Positions 55,788 through 64,000 of a DNA stretch of 64,000 nt are shown here, piece after piece. The position numbers were made by a program, and so were the translations under genes. The notes below the pieces were generated by a model that did no database searches, had not been told where the DNA came from, and saw only the letters and a list, made by a program, of their open reading frames with translations. Within the stretch, counting starts at the first letter, position 1. Every line of letters begins with the position of its first letter. Location of the stretch: assembly GCF_002705925.1 (NCBI RefSeq), contig NZ_NKRE01000001.1:79171-143170 (forward strand). Direction: 5' to 3'. The stretch comes from Mycobacterium ostraviense. Its GTDB lineage: Bacteria > Actinomycetota > Actinomycetes > Mycobacteriales > Mycobacteriaceae.

Positions 55788-57250
55788 CAACTCACGGCCG
55801 GGTCGTCGTGACCGCGGGACCAACGATCGGCGCCGACGATATCCATGCCGTGGTACCCAATGCCGAAGTGGTGACGCCGATCGCGTTCGGTCAGGCTCTC
55901 GGATACGGATTGCGGCCCGGCGACACCCTGCTCATCGTCGACGGACTCTTCTTCCAGCAGGCGTCGGTGCGGCACAAGGAGCTGCTAACCCTCATCGACG
56001 ACGGGGTGCGGGTGGTCGGTTCGTCGAGCATGGGAGCGTTGCGCGCCGCAGAGCTGCACCCGTTCGGCATGGAAGGCTACGGCTGGGTCTTCGAGGGCTA
56101 CCGCGACGGGCTGCTCGAGGCCGATGACGAAGTCGGGATGGTGCACGGCGACCCCGAAGACGGATATCCGGTCTTTGTCGATGCCCTGGTCAACGTTCGC
56201 CATACCGTCGCGCGAGCTGTCGGATCTGGTTTGATATCAGCACCTTTGGCTGATCAGTTGATCGAAACCGCGCGTAGCAGCCCGTTCACCCAGCGCACCT
56301 GGAATCGATTGCTCGAGGCTGTTGGCGCTCCTGAAAGCCGCAGCCTGGCAACACAATTGAGGTCGCTGCGGGTTGACATCAAACACGCCGACGCGGTCCT
56401 GGCGCTGCGCGAAGTGGTCCGCGGCACGGGCGGCAGTGCCGTGCGGCCCGGCCCACCCCCGACGGTATGGTCGGAGCGCTGGCGGCAGCGGTGGGCGCCT
56501 GCGACACTCGTTCCCGTCACCACCGACAGCGGAGCCCAGTCGGCCTTCGACGTCGGTGACCTTGACGTTCTTTCGTTGCTGAGCGTGTGCGCCAGCGATC
56601 GATGGGCATACGTCCCGGCGCTGGAGCAGGTCGCCGCCTGGTACTGGAGTCTGAAGCACCCCGATGAGGGCGGCACGGTGTGCGAGCGGGCCGCTCGGGC
56701 CGCCGCGGAGGTAGCAACCGACAGCTACGCACGCTCGCTGGAGACCGTCGCCCACCGCTATGCGCAGGCCACCGGCATCATCGACGAGTCCGGCTTTCCC
56801 GAGAACGTCAAGGCACACTGGCTCACCGCGGAGGAGAACGAGAGCCTGCGGGACGATCCGATTGCGGTCTCGGCGCGCCTGATCACCCGCACCCTCTTTT
56901 TCGCCCGGTCGCTCCCGGCGATCCAGCACTTCCTCGAACTGCTGCGGGCAGACCCTCGGCTGCCCGAATGGCGCGCCATTGCCGCCCGCGCCCTCGCGCG
57001 GCGGGACGAATTAGCCAGGCAGAAGCCGCATTTGAACGTGCGCCGCCCAGATCCCGGGCAACTCAAGCGCCTTTTCGGCAACCGATGGGGCACCGAGGTG
57101 AACCGCATCGAGCTGGCGCAGCGAGGACTGATGACCGAGGACGCGTTCCATACCGCCGCCATCCCCTTCGCGGTGGCGGCCGCCGACGACCAGTTGCCGT
57201 CCATCGAGGTCGGCAGGCTGGGTTCTGGCCCGATCATGGGCACCGCGTAA
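55784..57250 (+). CDS. TfuA-like protein
   Basis: ATG 55784 overlaps the ycaO stop and gives 488 aa. The first 200 residues are the TfuA-like core (VVVTAGPTIGADDIHAVVPN, LLIVDGLFFQQASVRHKELL, SSSMGALRAAELHPFGMEGY G, GDPEDGYPVFVDALVNVRHT). The rest is an extra helical part (about 230-488) that many TfuA proteins lack (NRIELAQRGLMTEDAFHTAA). TfuA assists YcaO in ribosomal-peptide thioamidation, probably by delivering sulfur. No cysteine-rich site is evident. Confidence 0.87.
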   Translation: MTTHGRVVVTAGPTIGADDIHAVVPNAEVVTPIAFGQALGYGLRPGDTLLIVDGLFFQQASVRHKELLTLIDDGVRVVGSSSMGALRAAELHPFGMEGYGWVFEGYRDGLLEADDEVGMVHGDPEDGYPVFVDALVNVRHTVARAVGSGLISAPLADQLIETARSSPFTQRTWNRLLEAVGAPESRSLATQLRSLRVDIKHADAVLALREVVRGTGGSAVRPGPPPTVWSERWRQRWAPATLVPVTTDSGAQSAFDVGDLDVLSLLSVCASDRWAYVPALEQVAAWYWSLKHPDEGGTVCERAARAAAEVATDSYARSLETVAHRYAQATGIIDESGFPENVKAHWLTAEENESLRDDPIAVSARLITRTLFFARSLPAIQHFLELLRADPRLPEWRAIAARALARRDELARQKPHLNVRRPDPGQLKRLFGNRWGTEVNRIELAQRGLMTEDAFHTAAIPFAVAAADDQLPSIEVGRLGSGPIMGTA

Positions 57251-58246
57251 CGTATTGCCGTCGAAGGCCGTCGAACGTCCTGGTATGCAGCGGCTTTGAG
57301 CAGCCTTCACCGGCTTCCACGATCTGCAGCCCACACTCTCGATGAGCAGACGGCGCTGTCCTACACGGCGCAGGTGCCGATACCGCTGCTCGCAGAGCAG
57401 TACCTCACCGGGATTCCCGATCAGGTGATCGGCCAGGCTTAGCCCTTGACGTAGCCCGTGGCTACGAAGCTACTCCGGCTCTCCGTCGTCTTCGTCGTGG
57501 AGGAGTTTTTCGGGGTGATGAAAGGTGTTGGTGCGACTGCCAAACAACTGATTTCGCGCTTTCGCTCACAGCGAACACCGCACCGGATCTGCCCCGCCAT
57601 CACACCAGTCACAAAGACGGACCCGGTACCCAAAATGCCCACCCATCCGCGACAACCGCCACAACGCAACGGATTTGTCGCTACTAGCAGTAGCGACTAG
57701 CGGTCGTGGGGCTGCGCCCCGGTGTGGCGAGATGAAAATCGCGTACTGGTGCGGTTGGGGCGGTGGTCGACGGCGCCGAGTGTGCGTTGATGGCGCCGAC
57801 CGTGCCGTCAGGGCGGCCGATCGTGGATGTTCCCGCCCTCCATACACAGTCAAAGCCGCCACCGCACACTCGATACGGCGCATAACAGCCGATTGGTGAG
57901 CACCTGCGACATCCCCCGAACGCCTGCCATCACAAGCGGTTTGAGCGACGGTGCGGTATCGGTGTGCCGAAACAGCGCCAGGCATCCAAGGCTGCGCGCG
58001 AGGACATCGTTGACCAGCCGCATTCGTGGTCACCACAAATTTTCGAGTGAGGCGGGCACTAACGGAGCACTAACGGTGGACAGAAAACGCGGTTGCCAAC
58101 ACCGCATTTTCAGCCCACGGCCACGTCCGCTGACTGGACGCAAACCTGCACGCCGGTCGAACCCCGATGCAGCTGCTGCACACCGCCGAACGTGCTCATC
58201 AACTGGGCACGCCACGCCCCCGCCCTACCGAAAGATCCGACCTAAC
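57251..58246. other. About 1 kb without a supported gene between tfuA and tyrS
   Basis: A short in-frame stretch at about 57340-57440 (LSYTAQVPIPLLAEQYLTGI, stop TAG) resembles the C-terminal end of a luciferase-like oxidoreductase and may be a relic. Small hairpins occur at 57450-57466 (CGTAGCC/GGCTACG), 57677-57697 (GTCGCTACT/AGTAGCGAC) and 57708-57720 (GGGGC/GCCCC). The remaining open frames have no conserved features and no convincing starts. It may hold the downstream end of the RiPP-like insertion. Confidence 0.5.
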
Positions 58247-59524
58247 CTAAGAGCCGACCCGTTCGACACCGGCGACATTCCGCTTGCCGCGGCGCAGCAC
58301 CAGCCAGCGGCCGTGCAAGAAATCCGATGACTGCGGCGACCATTCGTCGGTCTCGACGCGAATGTTGTTGACCGAAACCCCGCCCTCGTTGATGGTGCGC
58401 CGCGCTGCCTTCCTGCTGTCCGAGAGGCCGGTGGCCACCAACAGGTCGACGATCCCGTCGGGAGTACCCGGTTTGAGTTCGGCGACGGTGGTTTCGCGCA
58501 ACGCGGCGGCCAGCGTCGGCTCGTCGAGCCGGTCCAGTTCGCCGTGCCCGAACAGCGCCCGGCTGGCGTGCTCGACGGCGGCGGTGGCCGCCTCGCCGTG
58601 CACCAAGGAGGTGAGCTCGGCGGCCAGCCGCCGTTGGGCCAGCCGCTGCTGCGGGCGCTCGGCGGTCGCCTGCTCCAGTTCGGCCAGCTCGTCGGCCGAC
58701 AGGAAGGTGAACCACCGCAGATAGCGGATCACGTCCGCGTCGGCGGTGTTCACGAAGTACTGATACCAGGCGTATGGGGTGGTCAGTTGCGGGTCCAGCC
58801 ACAAGCTGCCGCCGCCGGTGGATTTGCCGAACTTGGTGCCGTCGGCGGCGGTCACCAGCGGGACGGTGAGCGCATGCACTGTGGCACCGAGCTTTTGGCG
58901 CACCAGCCGCACTCCGGCGATGATGTTGCCCCACTGATCCGAACCCCCGATCTGCAGGCTACAGCCGTGACGCCGGCGCAATTCGACGTAGTCGTTGGCC
59001 TGCAGCAGCAGGTAGCTGAACTCGGTGTAGGAGATGCCCTCACCTTCCAGACGGCGCCGGATCGTGTCGCGATCCAGCATCACGTTGACCGAGAAGTGCT
59101 TGCCGACATCGCGCAGGAACTCGATGGTCGACATCGCGGCCGTCCAGTCGATGTTGTTCTCGACGATGGCGCCCGTCGGCGAGTCCCCAGAATCCGAGAA
59201 ATCGACGAAGCGTTCCAGCTGCCCGCGGATCCGGTCGGTCCATTCGGCGACGGTGTCGGCGTCGTTGAGCGTGCGCTCCCCGATGTCGCGCGGATCCCCG
59301 ATCATGCCGGTGGCCCCGCCGGCCAGCACGATGGGCCGATGGCCGGCCCGCTGGAAGCGGCGCAACGCCAGCAGCGGCACCAGATGTCCGGCATGCAGGC
59401 TCGCCGCGGTGGGGTCGAAGCCGGCGTATACCGTCACCGGGCCGCGCCGCAATTCGGCGGCCAACGCGTCAAGGTCGGTGGACTGCGCGATCAGCCCACG
59501 CCAAGCCAACTCGTCAAGGATCAT
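58247..59524 (-). CDS. tyrS: Tyrosyl-tRNA synthetase
   Basis: The 425-aa class I synthetase has the HIGH-type motif [20 protein letters not shown] (HAGH) and the KMSKS-type motif [15 protein letters not shown] (KFGKS). [20 protein letters not shown] is the tyrosine pocket. The C-terminal S4 domain ([31 protein letters not shown]) binds the tRNA. It charges tRNA-Tyr. It starts at ATG 59524, 18 bp after the glycosylase gene; length matches Rv1689. Confidence 0.97.
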   Translation of the reverse strand: MILDELAWRGLIAQSTDLDALAAELRRGPVTVYAGFDPTAASLHAGHLVPLLALRRFQRAGHRPIVLAGGATGMIGDPRDIGERTLNDADTVAEWTDRIRGQLERFVDFSDSGDSPTGAIVENNIDWTAAMSTIEFLRDVGKHFSVNVMLDRDTIRRRLEGEGISYTEFSYLLLQANDYVELRRRHGCSLQIGGSDQWGNIIAGVRLVRQKLGATVHALTVPLVTAADGTKFGKSTGGGSLWLDPQLTTPYAWYQYFVNTADADVIRYLRWFTFLSADELAELEQATAERPQQRLAQRRLAAELTSLVHGEAATAAVEHASRALFGHGELDRLDEPTLAAALRETTVAELKPGTPDGIVDLLVATGLSDSRKAARRTINEGGVSVNNIRVETDEWSPQSSDFLHGRWLVLRRGKRNVAGVERVGS

Positions 59525-59542
59525 GGTCGAAAGTCTTCCAAA

Positions 59543-60154
59543 CTAGTCGCTGGCGCCCGGGACCGGCGCTCGGGGGCTGCGCCGATAAGCCGACACCTCC
59601 GGTCGCCCCGCAAGCCACAATCGCCACGGCCGGTCGGCGGCCTGGCTGACGCCCACCCGCGGTCCGGACAGCGCCGTGGGCGGATCGGCCAGCTCCAGCG
59701 TTACCGGACTGGCCGGGTCGAATAGGTCAATCCCGTTGTCCGCCATGGTGATTCCCAATGCCTCGCAGAGATTTCCCGGGCCACGCGCCAGTGCGGCGGT
59801 ACGAACCAGTTCGCCGCGACGGGACCGGGCGACATCGATGCCGTCCTCGACGGCGCAGGCCCGCAGCAAGACGGCGGCAGCCGTGCCGTCGGGGCCGCAG
59901 GAGACGTTAGCGCAGACATGGATTCCGTGGCTGCGGTAGGTGTAGAGGTGGCCGGGCGGCCCGAACATCACCGCGTTGCGACCGCTGAGCCCGCGGTAGG
60001 AATGCGCCGCGGCGTCCGGCCAGGGACCGCCGGGCACCCCGCCGTAGGCCTCGACTTCGACGACAATGCCGCTCACCCCCCGTCCGGCGAGCGTGGCGCC
60101 CAGTAAGCGGTGCGCGGCAGCGACCGGGTCCCCCAGTAGTCGCTCAGCGCTCAC
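59543..60154 (-). CDS. mpg: 3-methyladenine DNA glycosylase
   Basis: GTG 60154 ([20 protein letters not shown]) gives 203 aa, as for Rv1688; an ATG at 60211 would add 19 residues and is possible. AAG-family features are seen: [27 protein letters not shown] with the catalytic Glu, [25 protein letters not shown] with the base-flipping Tyr, and [15 protein letters not shown]. It excises alkylated and deaminated purines. It is divergent from the ABC exporter genes. Confidence 0.93.
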   Translation of the reverse strand: MSAERLLGDPVAAAHRLLGATLAGRGVSGIVVEVEAYGGVPGGPWPDAAAHSYRGLSGRNAVMFGPPGHLYTYRSHGIHVCANVSCGPDGTAAAVLLRACAVEDGIDVARSRRGELVRTAALARGPGNLCEALGITMADNGIDLFDPASPVTLELADPPTALSGPRVGVSQAADRPWRLWLAGRPEVSAYRRSPRAPVPGASD

Positions 60155-60211
60155 CGGAGAGATTGTGCCGCGCCCCTTGACAAGCGCCGGCGACAGGTCG
60201 ATATTCATCAT

Positions 60212-60979
60212 ATGATGAGTTCATCGAGCGATGAATTACTTCGGGACGGCGCCGAACCGGCGGTCGTCATCGAAAGCTTGACCGTTATCCGTGGCAAAAA
60301 CCGCGCCGTGCAAGATGTTTCACTGAGAGTCGGGTGCGGAACCATCACCGGCCTGCTGGGTCCGTCCGGTTCGGGCAAGACCACGCTGATGCGCTGCATC
60401 GTCGGCTCCCAGATCCTCACCTCCGGTTCGGTGCGCGTGCTGGGGCTGCCCGCCGGGTCGTCCCAGTTACGTCATCGTGTCGGATACATGCCTCAGGACC
60501 CGACCGTCTACAACGACCTGCGGGTGATCGACAACGTCCGCTACTTCGCCGAACTCTGCGGCGTCGACGGTCAAGCCGCCGACGAGGTGATCGAGGCGGT
60601 GGACCTGAGCAGCCACCGGACTGCACGCTGTGCCAACCTCTCCGGCGGCCAGCGGGCTCGCGTTTCGCTGGCCTGTGCCCTGGTCGGCCGGCCGGATCTG
60701 CTGGTGCTCGATGAGCCGACCATCGGCCTGGACCCGGTGCTGCGGGTCGAACTGTGGGAGCAGTTCACCGCACTCGCGCGGCGTGGCACCACGCTGGTGG
60801 TGTCCAGCCACGTGATGGACGAGGCCGACCGCTGCGGCGATCTGCTGCTGATGCGCGAGGGGCGGCTGCTGGCCCACACCACGCCGGACAATCTACGGAA
60901 GGAAACGGGATGCACATCACTGGAGGACGCGTTTCTGTCCATCATCCGACGCACCACCATCGCGCTCGCAGCCGGCTGA
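60212..60979 (+). CDS. ABC transporter ATP-binding protein
   Basis: The 255-aa subunit has Walker [21 protein letters not shown] (about 48-67), signature [18 protein letters not shown], Walker [16 protein letters not shown] and an H-loop [15 protein letters not shown]. It belongs to the DrrA/NatA type of export ATPases. The ATG at 60212 abuts the alternative mpg start; the two divergent genes share a minimal promoter region with CATCATATGATG symmetry at 60207-60218. It corresponds to Rv1687c and works with the next gene's permease. Confidence 0.93.
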   Translation: MMSSSSDELLRDGAEPAVVIESLTVIRGKNRAVQDVSLRVGCGTITGLLGPSGSGKTTLMRCIVGSQILTSGSVRVLGLPAGSSQLRHRVGYMPQDPTVYNDLRVIDNVRYFAELCGVDGQAADEVIEAVDLSSHRTARCANLSGGQRARVSLACALVGRPDLLVLDEPTIGLDPVLRVELWEQFTALARRGTTLVVSSHVMDEADRCGDLLLMREGRLLAHTTPDNLRKETGCTSLEDAFLSIIRRTTIALAAG

Positions 60980-61731
60980 GCCTGCAGAACTATACGGCCA
61001 CCACCGCACGGATTCTGCGCCAGCTGACTGCCGACCACCGCAGCATCGCGATGATCCTGCTGGTGCCCGTGCTGGTCCTCACGCTGATGTATTTCATGTT
61101 CGACCAGGTTCCGCCCCGCCCCGGTGCTCCCTCCGGGTTCGACACGGCGTGCATGGTGCTGCTGGGCCTTTTCCCGCTTTTCGTGATGTTCGTCATCACG
61201 GCGATCACCATGCAGCGCGAACGAGCTTCGGGAACGCTGGAGCGCATTTTGACCACTCCGCTGCGCAGAATTGATCTGCTCGCCGGCTACGGGACCGCGT
61301 TTTCGATCGCCGCGGTGGCCCAGGCCACGGTGGCCTGCATTGTGGCGTTCTGGTTCCTCGGTTTCGACACCGCGGGTAGTCCCGCGTGGGTTTTCGTGAT
61401 CGCGATCGTGAACGCCATCTTGGGTGTCGGCCTGGGCCTGCTGTGTAGTGCGTTCGCCCGCACCGAGTTTCAGGCGGTGCAGTTCATCCCGCTGGTGATG
61501 GTCCCGCAGCTGCTGCTGGCCGGCATCATCGTCCCGCGGGCGCTGATGCCGACCTGGCTGCAGTGGCTCAGCAACGCGATGCCGGCCAGTTACGCCCTGG
61601 AGGCCCTGCAACAGGTGGGGGCACATTCCGAGCTGACCTACACCGCGGTGCGCGACATTGTGGTCGTGCTGGCTTTCGCGGTCGCGTCGCTGGGTCTGGC
61701 CGCGGCGACACTGCGGCGCCGGACGCCATAG
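60910..61731 (+). CDS. ABC-2-type transporter permease
   Basis: ATG 60910 gives 273 aa and would overlap the ATPase gene by 70 bp; a later start near 61000 is possible, since Rv1686c is annotated shorter. Six membrane segments are seen (MILLVPVLVLTLMYFMF, MVLLGLFPLFVMFVITAITM, AAVAQATVACIVAFWFLG, WVFVIAIVNAILGVGLGLL, IPLVMVPQLLLAGIIVP, AFAVASLGLAAATL). The ABC-2 signature ERASGTLERILTTPLRRIDL is the cytoplasmic coupling helix. With the ATPase it forms a drug or lipid exporter. Confidence 0.9.
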   Translation: MHITGGRVSVHHPTHHHRARSRLSLQNYTATTARILRQLTADHRSIAMILLVPVLVLTLMYFMFDQVPPRPGAPSGFDTACMVLLGLFPLFVMFVITAITMQRERASGTLERILTTPLRRIDLLAGYGTAFSIAAVAQATVACIVAFWFLGFDTAGSPAWVFVIAIVNAILGVGLGLLCSAFARTEFQAVQFIPLVMVPQLLLAGIIVPRALMPTWLQWLSNAMPASYALEALQQVGAHSELTYTAVRDIVVVLAFAVASLGLAAATLRRRTP

Positions 61732-62342
61732 TGGCGGCGCGTCGACGCCCCGGCCGGCCGGCCGGAAACTCCGACACCCGCGAACGCATCCTGACCTGTG
61801 CGCGAGAACTGTTTGCGCACAACGGTATTGACCGAACATCAATACGAGCGGTGGCCGCTGCAGCCGGGGTGGACGCCGCCTTGGTTCATCACTACTTCGG
61901 AACCAAACAACAGCTTTTCGCCGCCGCCATTCACATACCGGTGGATCCGATGGACATCATCGCGCCGATGCGGGAAACGCCCGTCGAAGACCTCGGTGTG
62001 AAACTGCCGACCGCGCTGCTTGCGCTGTGGGATTCCGAACTGGGCCCACGGTTGATCGCGACGGTGCGATCGCTGTTATCGGGCACCGACGTCACTTTCG
62101 TGCGGTCCTTCTTCGAGGACGTGGTCACCAAGGAGTTGGGTGCACGCGTCGACGATCCCCCCGGGACCGGGCGGATCCGCGCCCAGTTCGTCGCCTCCCA
62201 GGTGATCGGTGTGGCGATGGCGCGCTACATCGTCAAGGTGGAGCCGTTCGCGTCGCTGCCGGCCGAGCAGATCGTGCGGACGATCGCGCCGAATCTGCAG
62301 CGCTACCTCACCGGGGATCTGCCGGATGACCTGGCGCCGTGA
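61731..62342 (+). CDS. TetR-family regulator
   Basis: GTG 61731 overlaps the permease stop by one base (TAGTG) and gives 203 aa. The N-terminal HTH is ERILTCARELFAHNGIDRTS IRAVAAAAGVDAALVHHYFG (residues about 17-56), the canonical TetR pattern. The C-terminal domain binds an unknown ligand. It most likely represses the exporter operon of which it is the last gene (Rv1685c type). Its 3' end overlaps the trm112-like gene by 35 bp tail to tail. Confidence 0.92.
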   Translation: MAARRRPGRPAGNSDTRERILTCARELFAHNGIDRTSIRAVAAAAGVDAALVHHYFGTKQQLFAAAIHIPVDPMDIIAPMRETPVEDLGVKLPTALLALWDSELGPRLIATVRSLLSGTDVTFVRSFFEDVVTKELGARVDDPPGTGRIRAQFVASQVIGVAMARYIVKVEPFASLPAEQIVRTIAPNLQRYLTGDLPDDLAP

Positions 62343-62532
62343 AGCGGGCGTGCTCGTCGTCGCCGACGTCGCGGGCCTGGTCGACCAGCAGGACCGGGAT
62401 GCCGTCCTCGATGCGGTAGGCGCGCCGCAGCCGCGGGTTGTAGAGCAACGGGCCGTCCGGGCTGGAGGCGAGCAGCAGCGGACCCTGGTCAGCCGGGCAC
62501 ACCAGGATGCTCAGCAGCTTGTCGTCAATCAT
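62308..62532 (-). CDS. Trm112-family protein
   Basis: The 74-aa protein (MIDDKLLSILVCPADQGPLL) has the Trm112 pattern LLxILVCPxxxGPL and YRIEDGIPVLLVDQAR. Only one of the usual zinc cysteines remains. Trm112 proteins activate methyltransferases; the bacterial UPF0434 group has no established partner. It overlaps the downstream acyl-CoA synthetase gene by 8 bp and corresponds to Rv1684. Confidence 0.9.
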   Translation of the reverse strand: MIDDKLLSILVCPADQGPLLLASSPDGPLLYNPRLRRAYRIEDGIPVLLVDQARDVGDDEHARFTAPGHPADPR

Positions 62533-64000
62533 CGGCGGATTTCTCGCCGCCCAACTCGGTGCGCGCCGCCGGGGTCAGCTTGCGAAACTCGCGGGAGGCA
62601 GGGTCGAAATACCATGCCTGGCGGCCGGGCTTGGGAATTCCGGCGGCCCGCAGCGCGCTGACGGTGGGCCGGTAGGTGGCGCTGAGCGACAGCTTCGGCA
62701 CCACGTGGACGATGTCGGGTCCCAGTCCGACCGGCATGCCCGCGACGGCATCGGTCAGGTCGGCCGCGGTGATGGTCGCTCCCGGCCGCAATGTCACCGC
62801 GGCGACCGCTAGCTGATGGCCGTTGGCCGAAACGTCGTAGGTGACCGCGAGGTCGACGCCGTTGATGCAGCCCAGCGCATCGGTGACCGGCTCGGCATAC
62901 ACCATGCCCCGCGCGGTGCGCACCACCGAACCGCGCCGGCCCGCCAGCCAGTAGTCCCCGTCCGCGTCGCGGTAGAACAGGTATTCGGTGGAGATCCAGG
63001 TGTCGGCGGGGGCGAAGACGCCCCGCTTGATCGACGCGGTCGGGTCGATGGGTCCGCTGGCGTGCGCCAGCAGCACTCCGACCTGGTTGACCTCGGCAAC
63101 CTGGACGAACCCGCGGTCGTTTTCCAGGATCAGGTCGTGTTCGGCGTCGTAGGCGCCGAGCTCGACCCGTCCGGCACCGGGCAACGGGCGGCCCTTGCTG
63201 CCGATCTTGGCGCCGGACACGTTGGCCAGCACCGCCTGTCCGTCGGTGGTGGCGAAGAACTCGACGACATGTGCCGGCGCGAACGTGTCGACGACCCGCG
63301 CCCACAATCCGGTCGGCATCCCCGAGCCGATGAACAGCCGGACGGGGTGGTTGCCATGCAGGGCAAAAGCCGGATCGTCGACCACGTCGCGCAGCATGGC
63401 CCAGGTGTAGGACACGACGGTGACGCCGTAGCGGCGTATCTCGGCGACGAACCGGTCGGCACACAGTCCGCGCGACAGTGCGATGCGAGTGCCGCCCACG
63501 ACCGCACCGCCCAAGCTGACCAGCAGCGCGGATTCGTGGTGCAGCGGCGTCAGGCAGTAGACGGTGTCCCGGCGGTCCAGGGCGGCCGTCGATGCGGTGC
63601 CGAAGGCCGACACCGCCCAGCGGTAGTTGGTGATCTGCTTGGCGACCAGCTCGCCGCCGACCGCGCTGAACGCAATGAACGCCAAATCCCTTGCCAGGCC
63701 TGGGTTTTGCCGGTACCAGGCGGGCAACTGGACGGCGTCGGGGTCGATCTTCTCCATGTCGATCACGTCAGCGTCTTGGGGTAGATGCAGATCTCGTGAC
63801 TCGCCGCCGCCCAGCACCAGCACCTGTCCGGGCAATTGGCGTGCCGCGCCGAGGTTGGTGGGATCGGTGATGATCTCGGTCGCTCCCCCGAGCCGCAGCT
63901 GTGCGGCCAGGTCGACGTCTTGGCGCATCAGCACCACTATCGCCCCCAACCGGGACAGCGCCACGATTGCGACCAGCGCGCTGGGCCGGGTCTCCATCAG
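62525..64000 (-). CDS. Acyl-CoA synthetase part of an Rv1683-type bifunctional protein (partial)
   Basis: The open frame runs off the right edge, so only the last 491 or so codons are visible. They carry AMP-binding-enzyme features: METRPSALVAIVALSRLGAI, ARDLAFIAFSAVGGELVAKQ ITNYRW, YCLTPLHHESALLVSLGGAV, RLFIGSGMPTGLWARVVDTF, GSKGRPLPGAGRVELGAYDA and the C-terminal DGDYWLAGRRGSVVRTARG and SATYRPTVSALRAAGIP. The H37Rv counterpart joins a lipase/hydrolase domain to a long-chain acyl-CoA synthetase in about 999 aa, and that hydrolase part would lie outside. ATP-site motif I is degenerate in the visible part (FSAVGG). It is coupled to the trm112-like gene. Confidence 0.87.
   Translation of the reverse strand: MMETRPSALVAIVALSRLGAIVVLMRQDVDLAAQLRLGGATEIITDPTNLGAARQLPGQVLVLGGGESRDLHLPQDADVIDMEKIDPDAVQLPAWYRQNPGLARDLAFIAFSAVGGELVAKQITNYRWAVSAFGTASTAALDRRDTVYCLTPLHHESALLVSLGGAVVGGTRIALSRGLCADRFVAEIRRYGVTVVSYTWAMLRDVVDDPAFALHGNHPVRLFIGSGMPTGLWARVVDTFAPAHVVEFFATTDGQAVLANVSGAKIGSKGRPLPGAGRVELGAYDAEHDLILENDRGFVQVAEVNQVGVLLAHASGPIDPTASIKRGVFAPADTWISTEYLFYRDADGDYWLAGRRGSVVRTARGMVYAEPVTDALGCINGVDLAVTYDVSANGHQLAVAAVTLRPGATITAADLTDAVAGMPVGLGPDIVHVVPKLSLSATYRPTVSALRAAGIPKPGRQAWYFDPASREFRKLTPAARTELGGEKSADD

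Noticed and set aside
57439..57700. Short frames on both strands after tfuA as further RiPP genes
   Set aside because: No ribosome sites, no motifs and biased composition; the region looks non-coding.
60571..61842. 423-aa minus-strand frame opposite the ABC genes
   Set aside because: Low-complexity His/Arg/Gln-rich translation, antisense to three genes with clear motifs.

Overview
The window is chromosomal DNA from a slow-growing Mycobacterium close to the M. tuberculosis group. GC is high, there are PE and PPE genes, and gene order over most of the window follows the H37Rv block Rv1683 to Rv1719, written here in the opposite orientation. The backbone (right to left) is the acyl-CoA synthetase Rv1683 type, Trm112, TetR and ABC exporter, mpg, tyrS, TPR protein, glycerol-phosphate phosphatase, tlyA, nadK, recN, steA, mctB, pyrG, Nudix, xerD; then cycA-like permease and PPE genes, parA-scpA-scpB-pseudouridine synthase-cmk-der, and the SDR-fadB3-cyclase-cupin-BKACE-IclR operon. 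Product names and synteny come from recalled family knowledge and visible motifs; no database search was run.

Region 1 (1-7.1 kb) is accessory and decayed. It holds the end of an IS3-type element that truncates a WD40 membrane protein, a secreted hypothetical protein, a GNAT remnant, an intact vapBC pair, a SWIM zinc-finger protein, the wreck of a TOTE-type primase module, and a higBA-type pair whose toxin has an in-frame amber codon. Region 2 (7.1-11.4 kb) is a small island between 44-bp direct repeats, one of which is the 3' half of a tRNA-Pro(GGG) gene. Its cargo is an HTH/PIN pair and an intact 789-aa primase-helicase of the TOTE conflict type, and it has no integrase. Region 3 (11.5-25.2 kb) holds a catabolic operon, the cell-division/replication-associated parA-to-der operon, an MFS exporter and a protein combining a TerB-like and a COQ4-like part. 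Region 4 (25.6-42 kb) has a broken and an intact PPE gene, an amino acid permease, a six-gene translationally coupled ebo-type cluster, a COMT-like methyltransferase hit exactly at its stop codon by an IS4-family element, and a SWIM-SNF2 helicase.

Region 5 (42-53.9 kb) is conserved housekeeping. Region 6 (53.9-58.2 kb) is an inserted RiPP-like locus: YcaO and TfuA genes, translationally coupled, preceded by a 15-codon candidate precursor ORF, an 11-bp hairpin and repeated GGGGGA/TCCCCC boxes. Inside it, at 54360-54426, sits a pair of Nextera (Tn5 mosaic-end) sequencing adapters, so the assembly between the candidate precursor and ycaO cannot be trusted. Region 7 (58.2-64 kb) returns to the conserved backbone.

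The points most worth following are the TfuA-YcaO locus with its candidate precursor, the tRNA-Pro TOTE island with its decayed neighbour copy, and the ebo cluster in which a TIM-barrel protein is fused to EboA and an inositol-phosphate-synthase-like enzyme stands where EboD is expected.
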